Below, in pieces: positions 25,693 through 35,449 of a stretch of 64,000 nt of DNA. Position 1 is the first letter of the stretch. Each line of letters starts with the position of its first letter. The translations under genes were made by a program, and so were the position numbers. A model generated the notes under the pieces. It saw nothing but the letters and a program-made list of their open reading frames with translations, was not told the DNA's origin and searched no databases. The stretch lies in assembly GCA_963770995.1 (NCBI GenBank), contig CAVYRS010000001.1, positions 2,232,001 through 2,296,000 of the forward strand, given 5' to 3'. This stretch comes from CAVSWN01 sp963770995 (GTDB lineage: Bacteria > Acidobacteriota > Vicinamibacteria > Vicinamibacterales > CAVVIG01).

Positions 25693-28347
25693 CTACCGCT
25701 CGACGAGAAGGCGCGGGATGCTCAAGATGCCTGACGGGATCGGCGCGAAGGTGTCGACATCCTGCAGGCGGAATCGCTGACCGTAGCGCTCCGTCACGGC
25801 CGCGACGTCCGGTAACCGGCCGCCTTCAGCCAGCTGATTGATCGCGGTGTTGTAGACGTCGATCCGGATGTCGTTCGGGCCGTCGCGCAGGAGATCCGTG
25901 ACGTCGACGCGGAACGGTGGCGCCCAGATCGTGCCAGCGCGGCGGCCGTTCACGAAGACCGTTGCGGCCTCGCGGATCGGCGGCGCGATCAGCGCAGCGA
26001 AGGAGTTGCCTCGCATGGTGCCGCCCGGCAAGGCCTCGCGCTCGACGGCTCTTCCCTCGCCGAAGTCGAGAAACACGCGAGAACCAGAGGCTCGAAACGC
26101 CGGCGGCAGCTGCGACGTCTGACGATAGCTCGCGGTCCCGGAGAAAAAGCGCGCGCGCGGATCGTCCATCCAGGAGTGCGGCAAATCGACGGGTGTGCCG
26201 GCCGCGGTAGGTCCGGCTGAAGCCGGACCCCACGTACCACCGGAAATCATCCAGCCCGACCGCAGTTCCATCGACTCCACCACACGACGAGCGGCCGTAC
26301 GAGGTGCCGCGCTTCGGCCCGTCCGAAAGACGATCACTCGCGAACCGTACGGCTCGAACGTCAACGACGCCGCACCTGCTACATCGAGCGGTTGCATGGC
26401 TCCGCTCATCGGATCCCAGGACTCTCCCGACTCGGTCTGGCTCCCGAAGCGCGCGCGCACGGTGCGCGGCACGTTGCTGGTGTTCGCGAGGAAATAGACA
26501 TCGGCATCGCGGAGCCGCCGATGAACAAACCCGATCGCTGGGGTTGGCGGTTCGAGCGCGACCTCGGTCGGCACCGCGGCCGCGAGCCGCGACGCGAGAT
26601 CCTCTCCGTCGCGATCGGTCACGACCATTCCGCCCGCTGCGGCATAGTCGGCCAGCCAGCGCCGCGTCGAATCCGGCATCAGCTTGACCCGCGGCACCAC
26701 GACCGCGCGATATCGGCGGCCCAAGGCTTCCTGCAGGGTGCGATCGTCGATCACGTCGAAGGCGTGGCCGGCATCGAGTATCGCGGGGATGATCCGAGGC
26801 CCAATCAGATCGCGAATGCCGGTGGCGAGGTTGAGGCCGCGGCCGGTCGCCGGCCTGATTTGCGCCCAGGCATCCTCGGTCGGCGCATACAACGCGACAT
26901 CGGCAACCGGCTCGCCTTGCCGCAGGAGAAAGCTCACGCGCTGCAAGTACCGCGCGAGATCGGGCATCACAGGCCACCACGGGTTCTTCTCCGTGAACGC
27001 TCCAGCGGCGTAGAACATCCAGCCCGGACTGCCCGCTGCCGGCGCTGAGTACGGCCAGCCGTGGCCGATCAGCTGATTGATGCCGGACAGGAAGTGCAGG
27101 TCGGCTTCACCCTTCAGATCGAGCGGCGTCGCGCGAAACGCCGGCGAGTGCAGCCAGGTCCACGTTTCCGACGAGGCCACGGGCTTGTTGAACAGATGCG
27201 CCGCGGACGAGGCCCACCGCGCCGTGGACAGCGAGCGCCAATCGAATCCTTCGCCGTCGGCGATGTCCGCGTGCCGCGCGCTCGCGAGGGACGCCGGCGG
27301 CACACCGTAGTTCTGAACTCTGAACCGGACGCCCTTCTTCGCCGCCCACTCGTGCATCGGCACGAGGAACCGCTCCTCGAACAGTTCGGTGAGCGTGCGG
27401 CCGTAATCGCGCCGGATCGTGTCGGCGCGCTCGCCGGTGCCGAACTCCGCCATCGGCAGCAGCGGCCGCAGGTCGTATCCGCGGCGCGTCCGGAATTCTT
27501 CGAGGAGCGCCGGCGTCCAGTCCGCGTCGTACACCTCGAGGCTGTCGCAGAACACCGAGTGGATCGATCCAGGTTCGACGGCAGCCAGGAGCTTGTCGCC
27601 CGCCTCGCGAAGATGCACGTCGATGGCGGCGCGGTTGTAGTGATCCAGCACGTAGCCGTCTGCGCCCACCGCCGCCCGCTTCACCACCTGCCCGGTCTGA
27701 CCCGAGAAATAGAAGAGCACGACGCGAGGACCGACGCCGTCAGGCAGGCGCACAGGCCCCGTGGCGGGAACCGTCAGCTCGCGATAGGTCGACGGATCGA
27801 CTTCCTGCGCGGATCCGCGTCCGACAAACGCGGCGACCAACCGATCGTGCTCGAACGATGCCGGCCGCGCGATGGTCGTCACGCCCGCCGCGATCTCGCG
27901 CCGTTCCGATCGCAGCCGCGTGGCCGCGAGCTGCGGCGTGATGTACGGACCGCCGAACGACCAGCCGCTGCCGAGCGTGAGATCCATGCGGAGGCCGAGC
28001 TCGCGCGCGCGCCGCGACGTGAACGCGATCTTGTCGAGGAACGGCGCGGACAGATAGGGCTCGTTCACCAGCCCGCGCGCTGGGTCGTCGATCGCCATCG
28101 GGTACACAGTCGCCACCTCGAAGCCGCCGATGCCGCCCTCTTTCATATGGCGCATCTCGGCGTCGAGCTCCTCGCGCGTCACGGAGGGACCGAACCACCA
28201 CCAGCGCATCATGATGCGACTGTCGGCGGGTGGATCCAGGAAGAGCCGCTGCACGTCGGCGACGGCGGGTCCGGCATCGCGCGCAGGCTGCGCGCCGATT
28301 CGCACCAGGGCGAGCGCCACGATCAGGATGGCTGAAGGAATACGCAT
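25693..28347 (-). CDS. Secreted GH106-type alpha-L-rhamnosidase
   Basis: An 884-residue glycosidase with a signal peptide (MRIPSAILIVALALVRIGAQ). The N-terminus of the catalytic region, RLFLDPPADSRIMMRWWWFG and EMRHMKEGGIGGFEVATVYP, is the GH106 opening; DLTLGSGWSFGGPYITP, HSVFCDSLEVYDADW and ASSETWTWLHSPAFRATPLD continue it. A C-terminal galactose-binding-like jelly roll ends in VFVNGRRAGTIWAPPFRVDV. GH106 enzymes remove terminal alpha-L-rhamnose by inversion, supplying the rhamnose operon upstream. A 31-base family A hairpin at 26207-26237 is read through as WGPASAGPTA between the two domains. The start lies 2 bases after the kinase stop; a much longer open frame upstream is a shadow of the kinase. 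Confidence 0.82.
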   Translation of the reverse strand: MRIPSAILIVALALVRIGAQPARDAGPAVADVQRLFLDPPADSRIMMRWWWFGPSVTREELDAEMRHMKEGGIGGFEVATVYPMAIDDPARGLVNEPYLSAPFLDKIAFTSRRARELGLRMDLTLGSGWSFGGPYITPQLAATRLRSERREIAAGVTTIARPASFEHDRLVAAFVGRGSAQEVDPSTYRELTVPATGPVRLPDGVGPRVVLFYFSGQTGQVVKRAAVGADGYVLDHYNRAAIDVHLREAGDKLLAAVEPGSIHSVFCDSLEVYDADWTPALLEEFRTRRGYDLRPLLPMAEFGTGERADTIRRDYGRTLTELFEERFLVPMHEWAAKKGVRFRVQNYGVPPASLASARHADIADGEGFDWRSLSTARWASSAAHLFNKPVASSETWTWLHSPAFRATPLDLKGEADLHFLSGINQLIGHGWPYSAPAAGSPGWMFYAAGAFTEKNPWWPVMPDLARYLQRVSFLLRQGEPVADVALYAPTEDAWAQIRPATGRGLNLATGIRDLIGPRIIPAILDAGHAFDVIDDRTLQEALGRRYRAVVVPRVKLMPDSTRRWLADYAAAGGMVVTDRDGEDLASRLAAAVPTEVALEPPTPAIGFVHRRLRDADVYFLANTSNVPRTVRARFGSQTESGESWDPMSGAMQPLDVAGAASLTFEPYGSRVIVFRTGRSAAPRTAARRVVESMELRSGWMISGGTWGPASAGPTAAGTPVDLPHSWMDDPRARFFSGTASYRQTSQLPPAFRASGSRVFLDFGEGRAVEREALPGGTMRGNSFAALIAPPIREAATVFVNGRRAGTIWAPPFRVDVTDLLRDGPNDIRIDVYNTAINQLAEGGRLPDVAAVTERYGQRFRLQDVDTFAPIPSGILSIPRLLVER
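26207..26237. repeat. Family A hairpin repeat inside the rhamnosidase gene
   Basis: GTAGGTCCGGCTGAAGCCGG followed by ACCCCACGTAC: arms GGTCCGGCT/AGCCGGACC with outer GTA...TAC. It differs by one base from the copy at 45246-45276. It sits in an interdomain stretch and keeps the reading frame open. Confidence 0.85.
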
Positions 28348-28349
28348 CG

Positions 28350-30995
28350 CTATTTCGCTGGCACGCGCCGCTTCACGTCCTCGAACCAGTTGATCACCAC
28401 GTTGACTTGCGTGGCGGCCTGCTCGGGTTCGAGTTGCTGCGGTCGCAGGAAGCGGCGGCCGTCGGGGAACACGTCGTAGCCGGAGACGCCCGTCGTGCTC
28501 ACGGGATAGCGCGCCTCGAACAGCACCCTCGGAGAGCCGAACGCCGGCCCGGTTCGAACGTCCACAACCATCGTCTTGTCGGCGCTGCGATAGAACAACT
28601 CCTGCCCATCCGGCGACCATACCGGTGCGTCGCCGCCGTCTGTCGAGAGTTGCCATTTGGCGCCAGAATCCGGAAAGCGGCGCACGTAGATTTCGTTGCG
28701 ACCTGATTCGTTGGAGACGTACGCCAGCCACTGGCCGTCGGGTGAAAACTGCGGATTGTATTCCGCGAATCGCGTCTTCAAAAACACTTGCGGCTTGCGA
28801 TCGCCGTTCAAGGGAAGCAGCCAGATGTCCGTGCCCGTGGCCGGGTCGGTTTCCCAGAAGGCCAGCCATTTTCCATCGGGCGCGAAGGACGCCGCCGTCT
28901 GAAGGTTTTCACTCGTCGTCAGCCGTTCTTCGTCTCCACTGCCATCCACCGGCTTCCAGTACAAGTTCCGGTAGCCCGATAGCGTTTGCCGAAACGCGAT
29001 GCGCTTCCCGTCCGGTGTCCATACCGGATCCTGTGCGCTGCCGTTGGTCGTCATCGCTGTCAGCGTCGCCCTGGAGAAATCGTAGATCCACAGACCGAGC
29101 GTTCCGGCCCTCACGGTGACGACAGCCCGCTGACCGTCAGGAGAGATCATCGGGTCGTTGTATGGCTGGAGCGGCGCCGCCAGCGGTTCGATCGTTCCCT
29201 TGCGGTCGACGATGACCAGCCGGCTGACGTATCCCTGAGGATTCCCGCTGACATACGCCAGCATGCCGTTGTCGGACACGGCGAACTCCGCTCCCTGGCT
29301 CTCTTCGCGGACTTGCAATTCCACCGGCGTGGGCGGAACTGCCGCCACAGCGAGTCGGGTCAGATCGAATGGCGTCGTCAGCAACGCCCCGGCTCGTGAG
29401 TACAGGAGCTGGCCGGACGCCACGTAGCGGCCCGTGCTGGCACCCTGAAGGAGCGCCCGATGCTCGCCGGTTCCCAGAACGTGAAGGTGAAGGTGCCGTT
29501 CATCCCATCCCGGGCCCGTCCACGTGGTGAAGAGCAGCGCTCTTCCTCCTGGAAGCACTTGTGGCCACCGGTGGCTCACTTCGCCTTTGCCCCGATCCAG
29601 AGTCGTGACCTGTCGAGGACTGCCGCCGGCAGCCGGAACCTGCCAAATCGGTGTCGACGGCCCGGCGGCGTAGTAGATCGTCCCGTCCGGTGCCCAACTG
29701 CCACCTCCCTGCGACCCCGCGTCCGCCAATATTTGTGGGACGCCACCGCTGATGGAAATTCTCTTCAGCTTGTTCTGCGCAACGAAACCGATCCATTGAC
29801 CATCGGGCGAGAAGAAGGGCGACTGAGCGCCTTCCGTTCCCGCCAGCGCCTTTGACGCCAGGCTGTTCAGGGGCCGCAGATACAGCTGGTTCTTCGCGAT
29901 GTACGCGAGTTGACCGCCGTCCGACGACAGGGCCATCGGATACCCCGCGGCAACCTGCTCTCCGGCGGGCAGCGTGACCGCGAGACGAACAACCGCCGGC
30001 GTGGTCGCCGACGGCGCCGGCTTGAGCATCCACACCGCGACGCCGATCACCGACCCAACGACCGCAGCAGCGAGCGCAGCGAGACCCAGCGGCATCGCGC
30101 GAGACCGGCGTGGCTCGATGGCTGCCGCGTCTGAACGTTTGTCTTCCGCCCACTTCAATTCCTGAGCGACATCGGACGCCGTTTGCCAGCGGTCATCCGG
30201 CGCCTTGGCCAGGCACCGTTTGACGATGTGATCGAGCTGCGGGGGCGTCAGCGGGAACAAGCTCGAGATCGGAGGCGGATCGTGGTCGAGGATGGCGGCG
30301 ATCAAGCTCGCCTGGCTCCTCCCCTCGAACGCTTTCCTGCCGGTGAGCATCTCGTACACGACGGCGCCGAAGGCGAAGATGTCGGAGCGCGCGTCGGCGT
30401 CTTTGCCTTCGAGCTGCTCGGGCGCCATGTACTGGAACGTGCCGAGAATCGCCCCGTGCGCGGTCAGATTCGGCGGCGTCGTCGCCACCATCGACAGGGC
30501 CGTGCCGGCAATCGCCTGCCCGCCCGCCTTCGCCAATCCAAAATCGAGCAGCTTCGCGCCCGCTTTGGTCAGCATGATGTTGCCCGGCTTGAGATCGCGA
30601 TGGACGATCCCGGCGTGGTGCGCCTTGTCGAGCGCGTTGGCGATCTGAATCGCCAGGGTCAGCGACTCCGCAACTGAGAGCGGGCCTTTGACGAGCCGAT
30701 CCGCCAGCGTCACGCCATCGAGATACTGCATGACGAGAAACGCCGCGCCGCGCTCCTCGCCGACGTCATAGAGCGCGCAGATGTGCGGATGGTCGAGCTG
30801 CGAGATCGCCCGCGCCTCGCGATGGAACCGCTCGCGGAACTGCGCGTCGGCCGCGAGCGCCTCGGGCAGGATCTTGATGGCGACCGTTCGATCGAGTCGC
30901 GTGTCGCGGGCCTTGTAGACTTCGCCCATGCCGCCCGCGCCGAGCGGCGCCAGGATTTCGTAGGGACCCAGGCGAGCGCCAGCGGTCAGGGCCAT
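28350..30995 (-). CDS. Transmembrane serine/threonine kinase with PD40 beta-propeller
   Basis: An 881-residue PknB-like kinase: Gly-rich loop GAGGMGEV near residue 19, Lys41 in AIKIL, HRDLKPGN at 132-139 and DFGLA at 151-155, all intact. A single membrane helix follows at about 302-325 (LGLAALAAAVVGSVIGVAVWML). The remaining 550 residues are WD40-like PD40 (TolB-type) repeats such as SPFFSPDGQWIGFVAQN, PQFSPDGQWLAYVSNESG and PVWSPDGQELFYRSA, which form a sensor or binding propeller outside the membrane. This architecture is abundant in Acidobacteriota. The gene follows the ABC transporter by 25 bases and precedes the rhamnosidase by 2, so it may sense or control rhamnoside use; that link is contextual. 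Confidence 0.92.
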   Translation of the reverse strand: MALTAGARLGPYEILAPLGAGGMGEVYKARDTRLDRTVAIKILPEALAADAQFRERFHREARAISQLDHPHICALYDVGEERGAAFLVMQYLDGVTLADRLVKGPLSVAESLTLAIQIANALDKAHHAGIVHRDLKPGNIMLTKAGAKLLDFGLAKAGGQAIAGTALSMVATTPPNLTAHGAILGTFQYMAPEQLEGKDADARSDIFAFGAVVYEMLTGRKAFEGRSQASLIAAILDHDPPPISSLFPLTPPQLDHIVKRCLAKAPDDRWQTASDVAQELKWAEDKRSDAAAIEPRRSRAMPLGLAALAAAVVGSVIGVAVWMLKPAPSATTPAVVRLAVTLPAGEQVAAGYPMALSSDGGQLAYIAKNQLYLRPLNSLASKALAGTEGAQSPFFSPDGQWIGFVAQNKLKRISISGGVPQILADAGSQGGGSWAPDGTIYYAAGPSTPIWQVPAAGGSPRQVTTLDRGKGEVSHRWPQVLPGGRALLFTTWTGPGWDERHLHLHVLGTGEHRALLQGASTGRYVASGQLLYSRAGALLTTPFDLTRLAVAAVPPTPVELQVREESQGAEFAVSDNGMLAYVSGNPQGYVSRLVIVDRKGTIEPLAAPLQPYNDPMISPDGQRAVVTVRAGTLGLWIYDFSRATLTAMTTNGSAQDPVWTPDGKRIAFRQTLSGYRNLYWKPVDGSGDEERLTTSENLQTAASFAPDGKWLAFWETDPATGTDIWLLPLNGDRKPQVFLKTRFAEYNPQFSPDGQWLAYVSNESGRNEIYVRRFPDSGAKWQLSTDGGDAPVWSPDGQELFYRSADKTMVVDVRTGPAFGSPRVLFEARYPVSTTGVSGYDVFPDGRRFLRPQQLEPEQAATQVNVVINWFEDVKRRVPAK

Positions 30996-31019
30996 GCGCA
31001 GGCCGATTCTATCGGCATT

Positions 31020-33044
31020 CTAGAAATCGAACGTATCGATGTTGCTCTTGTTGATCAACAGCGGCGCGCCGAGAATGATGTCACGGTCGCGGACTTCCAG
31101 CGAGCCGAGCCTTCCGGCCTCCACCGAACGGACGCCGGACGTCAGCGTCCCATTCGCCAGCCTGGAACCTGCGTACACCGTGAGATAGCCCAGATCCTTC
31201 GTGCTCCACAGGACGACCGTCTGCACGACGCCGGCATGCACGTACGCCTTGTTCATGTTCGGCAGCGACAGGCCGATCACGAACACGCCCGTGCGTCCGG
31301 CTTGACGCACGGCTTCCGCCGCGCCGGGAACGGCCGGCGCCGAAATGGCCATGATCAGACGCACCTCCGGGTTGGCCCTCAACACCGTCTGCGTCTCCGC
31401 AAAGGCTTTATCGCGGTCATCGTCGCTCGGCCGCACGGTCACGAGCTTGACGCGCGGGTGCTTCTCGGCCAGCCTCTTGCGGATGTACGTCATCCACTCG
31501 TTCTGATTGGCCGCGCTCAATGCGCCGGTGATGATCGCGAAGTCGCCGGCGCCGCCGAGCAGGCGCGCCGCCTCGTCGGTCAGCGTCGTGCCGATGCCTT
31601 CGGGCGTCGCCTGATTGACGAAGAAGTCGCGCGCGTCCGGTTCCGCGTCGGCGTCCCAGGTGATCACGCGAATGCCGCGCTGCCGCGCTTTTCGCAGCAC
31701 GGTGGAAATGCCGGCCCGGTTTTCGACTGACACGGCAATGACGTCCACCTTCCGCGTGATCCAGTTCTCGACGACCTCGTTCTGCTTGGATGCATCGAGG
31801 CCGGTCGGACCATCCCAGATGAGATCGATCCCGAGCTCGCGTGCCGCTTCTTCAGCGCCCGCACGGCAGCTCACGAAATAGGGATCGCCCTTCGCCTTCG
31901 GCATCATCGCGATCGTCAACCGCCGCGTCTGCGAAGCGGGCTGTTGTGTGGACCGCACCAGCCAGACGTTCGTGCCCGATACGAGGATCGCCGCCGCGAA
32001 AATCGTCGCGCAGATCACCGCCACCTGACTGTTCTTCACTGGTACCTCTCGCAGCCCTGGATCTGCTGAATTTTCCTCGCCTTCGTAGCGGCCGACCCAT
32101 GTGTCGGCCGCGGGGCGGACACGCGCGTCCGCCCCTACGATCGCGGAAGCCCAACGCCGAAACGCAATCGTCGTCACGAGCAGCATGCCCGTGATCACGC
32201 CGGTCAACTCCGACGGCAGCGCCGCGAGGCGCATTCCGTTCTGCAGCGTGGCCAGCGCCGCGAGCCCGACGAGTGTGCCCCAGATCGTCCCTCGACCTCC
32301 AGTAATCGACGCGCCGCCCAGGACGACGGCCGTGATCGCGTCGAGCTCGTATCCGGTGCCGGCGTCGGCTTTCGCCTGGCCGAGATGGGCTACGTAGATG
32401 ATTGCCGCCAGGCTCGCCGTCACGCCGGACAACACATACGCGAGCGCGAGCCGCCTCGACACCGGCAGACCCGCATGCCGGGCGCCCGACGGTGAGAACC
32501 CGATCGCGTACCACGCACGGCCGACGACGGATCGATGGAGCAACAGCACGTAGGCGGCGAGCACCAGCACGAAGATCGGTAGCTGCGCCGGGACGATGCT
32601 TCCGAGATAGCCCTGGCCGACGAACAGGAACGCGGACGGAAATCCGCTGTAGTTCACGGCGCCATGCGTCAGACCTTCGGCGATACCTCGAAATAGCGAC
32701 AGCGTGGCGAGCGTGGCGATGAGCGGCGGAATGCCGAGCCGCGCGACCGCCAGCGCGTTCAACCCTCCGCCGCCGGCACCTGCAAGGAGCGCAAGGATCG
32801 CGGCGACCGCGATCGATCCGCGTGTCGCGGCAGCGCCGAACACAACGGCCGCCAGCCCCATCATCGAGCCGACCGACAAGTCGATCCCGCCCGACACGAT
32901 GATCGGGGTCAGCGCCAGCGCCAGCAGGCCGAGCTCCACGCTCGACCTCGTGATTTCGGCCAGGTTGCCGACGGTCAGGAAGTTCGGTGCGATCGCCGCG
33001 AACAACGCAATCTCAGCCCCGAGCGCGACGATCAGCAGCCTCAT
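31020..33044 (-). CDS. L-rhamnose ABC permease fused in frame to the periplasmic binding protein
   Basis: One 674-residue open frame holds two normally separate proteins. Residues 1 to about 316 are a CUT2 permease (RhaQ-like) with ALTPIIVSGGIDLSVGSMMG and GGASITGGRGTIWGTL. Residues from about 336 are a RhaS-like binding protein with its own signal (SQVAVICATIFAAAILVSG) and mature domain LTIAMMPKAKGDPYFVSCRAG to INKSNIDTFDF. They are joined by GADARVRPAADTWVGRYEGE, coded by a family B double hairpin (32085-32138). No stop codon lies between. A GTG at 32039 with GAGAGG 5 bases upstream could start the binding protein alone (339 residues), so the fusion may exist only as read-through. The ATG at 33044 overlaps the other permease gene (ATGA). 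Confidence 0.8.
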   Translation of the reverse strand: MRLLIVALGAEIALFAAIAPNFLTVGNLAEITRSSVELGLLALALTPIIVSGGIDLSVGSMMGLAAVVFGAAATRGSIAVAAILALLAGAGGGGLNALAVARLGIPPLIATLATLSLFRGIAEGLTHGAVNYSGFPSAFLFVGQGYLGSIVPAQLPIFVLVLAAYVLLLHRSVVGRAWYAIGFSPSGARHAGLPVSRRLALAYVLSGVTASLAAIIYVAHLGQAKADAGTGYELDAITAVVLGGASITGGRGTIWGTLVGLAALATLQNGMRLAALPSELTGVITGMLLVTTIAFRRWASAIVGADARVRPAADTWVGRYEGEENSADPGLREVPVKNSQVAVICATIFAAAILVSGTNVWLVRSTQQPASQTRRLTIAMMPKAKGDPYFVSCRAGAEEAARELGIDLIWDGPTGLDASKQNEVVENWITRKVDVIAVSVENRAGISTVLRKARQRGIRVITWDADAEPDARDFFVNQATPEGIGTTLTDEAARLLGGAGDFAIITGALSAANQNEWMTYIRKRLAEKHPRVKLVTVRPSDDDRDKAFAETQTVLRANPEVRLIMAISAPAVPGAAEAVRQAGRTGVFVIGLSLPNMNKAYVHAGVVQTVVLWSTKDLGYLTVYAGSRLANGTLTSGVRSVEAGRLGSLEVRDRDIILGAPLLINKSNIDTFDF
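32037..32050 (-). promoter_or_regulatory. Internal ribosome site and GTG start for the binding protein
   Basis: On the minus strand GAGAGG, 5 spacer bases (TACCA), then GTG. It is in the same frame as the upstream permease and lies directly before the binding-protein signal sequence. It would allow the binding protein to be made alone although the upstream frame never closes. Confidence 0.5.
32085..32138. repeat. Family B double hairpin bridging permease and binding protein
   Basis: Two adjacent hairpins, GGCCGACCCATGTGTCGGCC and GGGGCGGACACGCGCGTCC with GCCCC, are enclosed by GTAG...CTAC ends. A near-identical element in the same relative order occurs at 52540-52592. Here it is read in an open frame as VGADARVRPAADTWVGRY. 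Confidence 0.88.
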
Positions 33045-33943
33045 TTGAAAACGACGGCGGCGAGAATGATCGCGCCCTGAATGGCGCGCTCCCAATAGGC
33101 GTTCACGCCAAGAAACGTCAGCGCGGGGCCAATCACCCCAAGCAGAACGACGCCGAGCACGGTGCCGATGAGCGTCGCGCGGCCGCCCCGGATCGCGGCG
33201 CCGCCAACGACCGCGGCGGCGATCACCTTCATCTCGAGACCGAGCCCGGAATTGCTCGGCACCTGCGTGAAGCGTGCGGCGTTGATCACGGCCGCCAGTG
33301 CGGTCAACGCGCCCGCCAGAGTGAAGACCAAGAATTTCACCAACGGAACGTCGAGGCCGGCGAGCCTGGCCGCGACCGGATTCGAGCCCGCGGCGTAGAC
33401 CGCGCGGCCTGCCGCGAGATCACGAGTGCTCCACCCCATCACGCCGACGAGGAGCGCTGCGAGCGCACCTATCGCGAACGGATACGCGGTCTGCGACTGC
33501 CCCAGCCACTGGAAGCTCGCCGGCAGATCCTGCACCCACTCGCCCTGCGTCGCCCACCGCAAGCCATCGCGCAGCGCAACCATCGCCGCCAGCGTGACGA
33601 CGATCGACGGTACGCGGGCGAAGGCGACGAGCGCGCCGTTCATGGCGCCGAGGGCTCCGCCGAGCAGCACGATCAGAATCGCCACAGCCGCGACCGGCAA
33701 TCCGGCCTTCGACGCCAGGCCCGCGGCAATGGAACAGACGGCGAAGGCGGAGCCGACCGAGATATCGATCTCCCCGCTCACGATGACCAGCGTCGCGCCG
33801 AGCGCGGCGACGAGCACCGGCACGTTCGCCAGAAAGAGATCCGTCAGGTTGGCGCCGGAGAAGAAACCGTCGGTGAACACGGCGAGGACGACGGCCAGGA
33901 TGACGATCGCAATCGCCACCGAGCGCTCGCGGACGTCGCTCAT
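33041..33943 (-). CDS. rhaP: L-rhamnose ABC transporter permease (RhaP-like)
   Basis: A 300-residue CUT2 permease with about nine hydrophobic segments and the family motif VAALGATLVIVSGEIDISVGSAF; AGSNPVAARLAGLDVPLVKF and GGAAIRGGRATLIGTVLG follow. In the rhizobial RhaSTPQ system two different permeases form the channel; this is the first, and the permease part of the fused gene is the second. The ATG at 33943 overlaps the ATPase stop by 4 bases and the stop overlaps the next permease start by 4 bases, indicating tight coupling. Confidence 0.85.
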   Translation of the reverse strand: MSDVRERSVAIAIVILAVVLAVFTDGFFSGANLTDLFLANVPVLVAALGATLVIVSGEIDISVGSAFAVCSIAAGLASKAGLPVAAVAILIVLLGGALGAMNGALVAFARVPSIVVTLAAMVALRDGLRWATQGEWVQDLPASFQWLGQSQTAYPFAIGALAALLVGVMGWSTRDLAAGRAVYAAGSNPVAARLAGLDVPLVKFLVFTLAGALTALAAVINAARFTQVPSNSGLGLEMKVIAAAVVGGAAIRGGRATLIGTVLGVVLLGVIGPALTFLGVNAYWERAIQGAIILAAVVFK

Positions 33944-35439
33944 TGGCCGACGGCCATCGCCAGCAATTCGGGCGCGGTGGCCGTGGCGCCTGGCAGGACG
34001 CCGCAGATCGTTCCGGCGCGCATCACCGCCACGCGATCGCACAATCCGAGCAGCTCGGGCAGCTCCGACGAGATCAGGAGGATCGCCACGCCGTCCGCCG
34101 CCAGGTCCGCGATGAGCGCGTGAATCTCGGCCTTGGCGCCGACGTCCACGCCTTGCGTGGGCTCATCGAGAATCAGGATGCGCGCGCCGGTCATCAGCCA
34201 GCGTGCGAGGGCGACCTTCTGCTGGTTTCCGCCTGACAGCGCCTCTACGGCAGCGCCGGCGGATGGCGTCTTGATCCGCAACTGCCCGATGAAGCCTTCG
34301 GCGGCGCGGCGCTCGATCGCGGGACGAATGATTCCCGCGCGCGATACCGCTTTCAAGCTCGCGAGGCCGGTGTTTTCGGTCACGGTCATCTCGGGCACTA
34401 CGCCGTGCTGTCTGCGGTCCTTCGGTACGTATCCCAGGCCGTGTTCGATCGCGCGCGCAGGCGAGTCGATCTGAACCGCACTGCCGTGAACTCGAATCTC
34501 TCCCGAACTTGCCGGGGTGAGCCCGAAGATCGTGTCGGCCAGGTCGCTCCGTCCGCACCCGACCAGACCGGCGAGCCCGACGATCTCGCCGCGGCCGACG
34601 GACAACGAAACGTCGCGCACACCGGCGGCCTGATTCGAGAGGCGCTTGAGCTCCAACCCAGGGCTGCTCGTCGACGCAGACGGCCCGGAGCGCGCCGGAT
34701 ACATCTGGGTGACTTCGCGGCCCACCATCATCGCGATCAGCTCGGACCGCTCGACATCCCCGATGTCACGCGTTGCCACTGCCGTTCCGTCACGCAGGAC
34801 GGTGACGCGATCGGAGATCTCGAACACCTCGTCCAGACGATGGGAGATGTAGATCACGCCGGCGCCGGCATCGCGCAGCGATCGGATCACTGAAAAAAGG
34901 TGGCGCACCTCGTGATCGCCGAGCGAAGCCGTCGGTTCGTCCATGATCACGATGCGGGCGTCGGCGCCAATGGCGCGCGCGATCTCGACGAGCTGTTGCT
35001 CCGGCAGCGTCAGCGTGGCGGCTCGCCTCACGGGATCGATCGACGCACCGGCACGAGCGAGCAGTTCCCGGGCGCGATCGACGCGGGCGCGCCGGTTCAC
35101 GCGCCGCCACATGCCGCCGGTTTCGATCGCGAGCGCGATGTTCTCGGCCACCGTGAGGTCCGGAAAGAGCGACGGCTGCTGATAGATCGCGGCGATCCCC
35201 ATCGCGCGAGCCCCGGCTGGATCGAGACTGGCGAGCGACTGGCCCCCAACCAGCAGCGTGCCGGAGTCCGGCGTTTCCGCGCCGGTCATGATGCGGATCA
35301 GCGTCGACTTGCCCGCGCCGTTCTCGCCCACCAGCGCGTGCACTTCGCCTGCGCGCAGGTCGAACGACACGCCGGCGAGCGCCTGCACGGCGGCGAATGT
35401 TTTCCGGATCGAGACGACCTCGAGGAGGGGCGCGGTCAC
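33940..35439 (-). CDS. rhaT: L-rhamnose ABC transporter ATPase (RhaT-like, two NBDs)
   Basis: A 499-residue CUT2 ATPase. NBD1: Walker A GENGAGKST, signature-like TLPEQQLVEIARAIG, Walker B IVIMDEPTASLGDH and switch ISHRLDEV. NBD2: GLVGCGRSDLAD in place of a canonical P-loop, signature ALSGGNQQKVALARWL and LILDEPTQGVDVG. The degenerate second Walker A is normal for this family. First gene of the importer part of the rhamnose region, followed by RhaP and by RhaQ-RhaS. The region upstream is a family D repeat element of about 290 bases, which separates it from rhaI; a promoter inside it was not recognised. Confidence 0.87.
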   Translation of the reverse strand: MTAPLLEVVSIRKTFAAVQALAGVSFDLRAGEVHALVGENGAGKSTLIRIMTGAETPDSGTLLVGGQSLASLDPAGARAMGIAAIYQQPSLFPDLTVAENIALAIETGGMWRRVNRRARVDRARELLARAGASIDPVRRAATLTLPEQQLVEIARAIGADARIVIMDEPTASLGDHEVRHLFSVIRSLRDAGAGVIYISHRLDEVFEISDRVTVLRDGTAVATRDIGDVERSELIAMMVGREVTQMYPARSGPSASTSSPGLELKRLSNQAAGVRDVSLSVGRGEIVGLAGLVGCGRSDLADTIFGLTPASSGEIRVHGSAVQIDSPARAIEHGLGYVPKDRRQHGVVPEMTVTENTGLASLKAVSRAGIIRPAIERRAAEGFIGQLRIKTPSAGAAVEALSGGNQQKVALARWLMTGARILILDEPTQGVDVGAKAEIHALIADLAADGVAILLISSELPELLGLCDRVAVMRAGTICGVLPGATATAPELLAMAVGQ

Positions 35440-35449
35440 GGCCGGTCCA

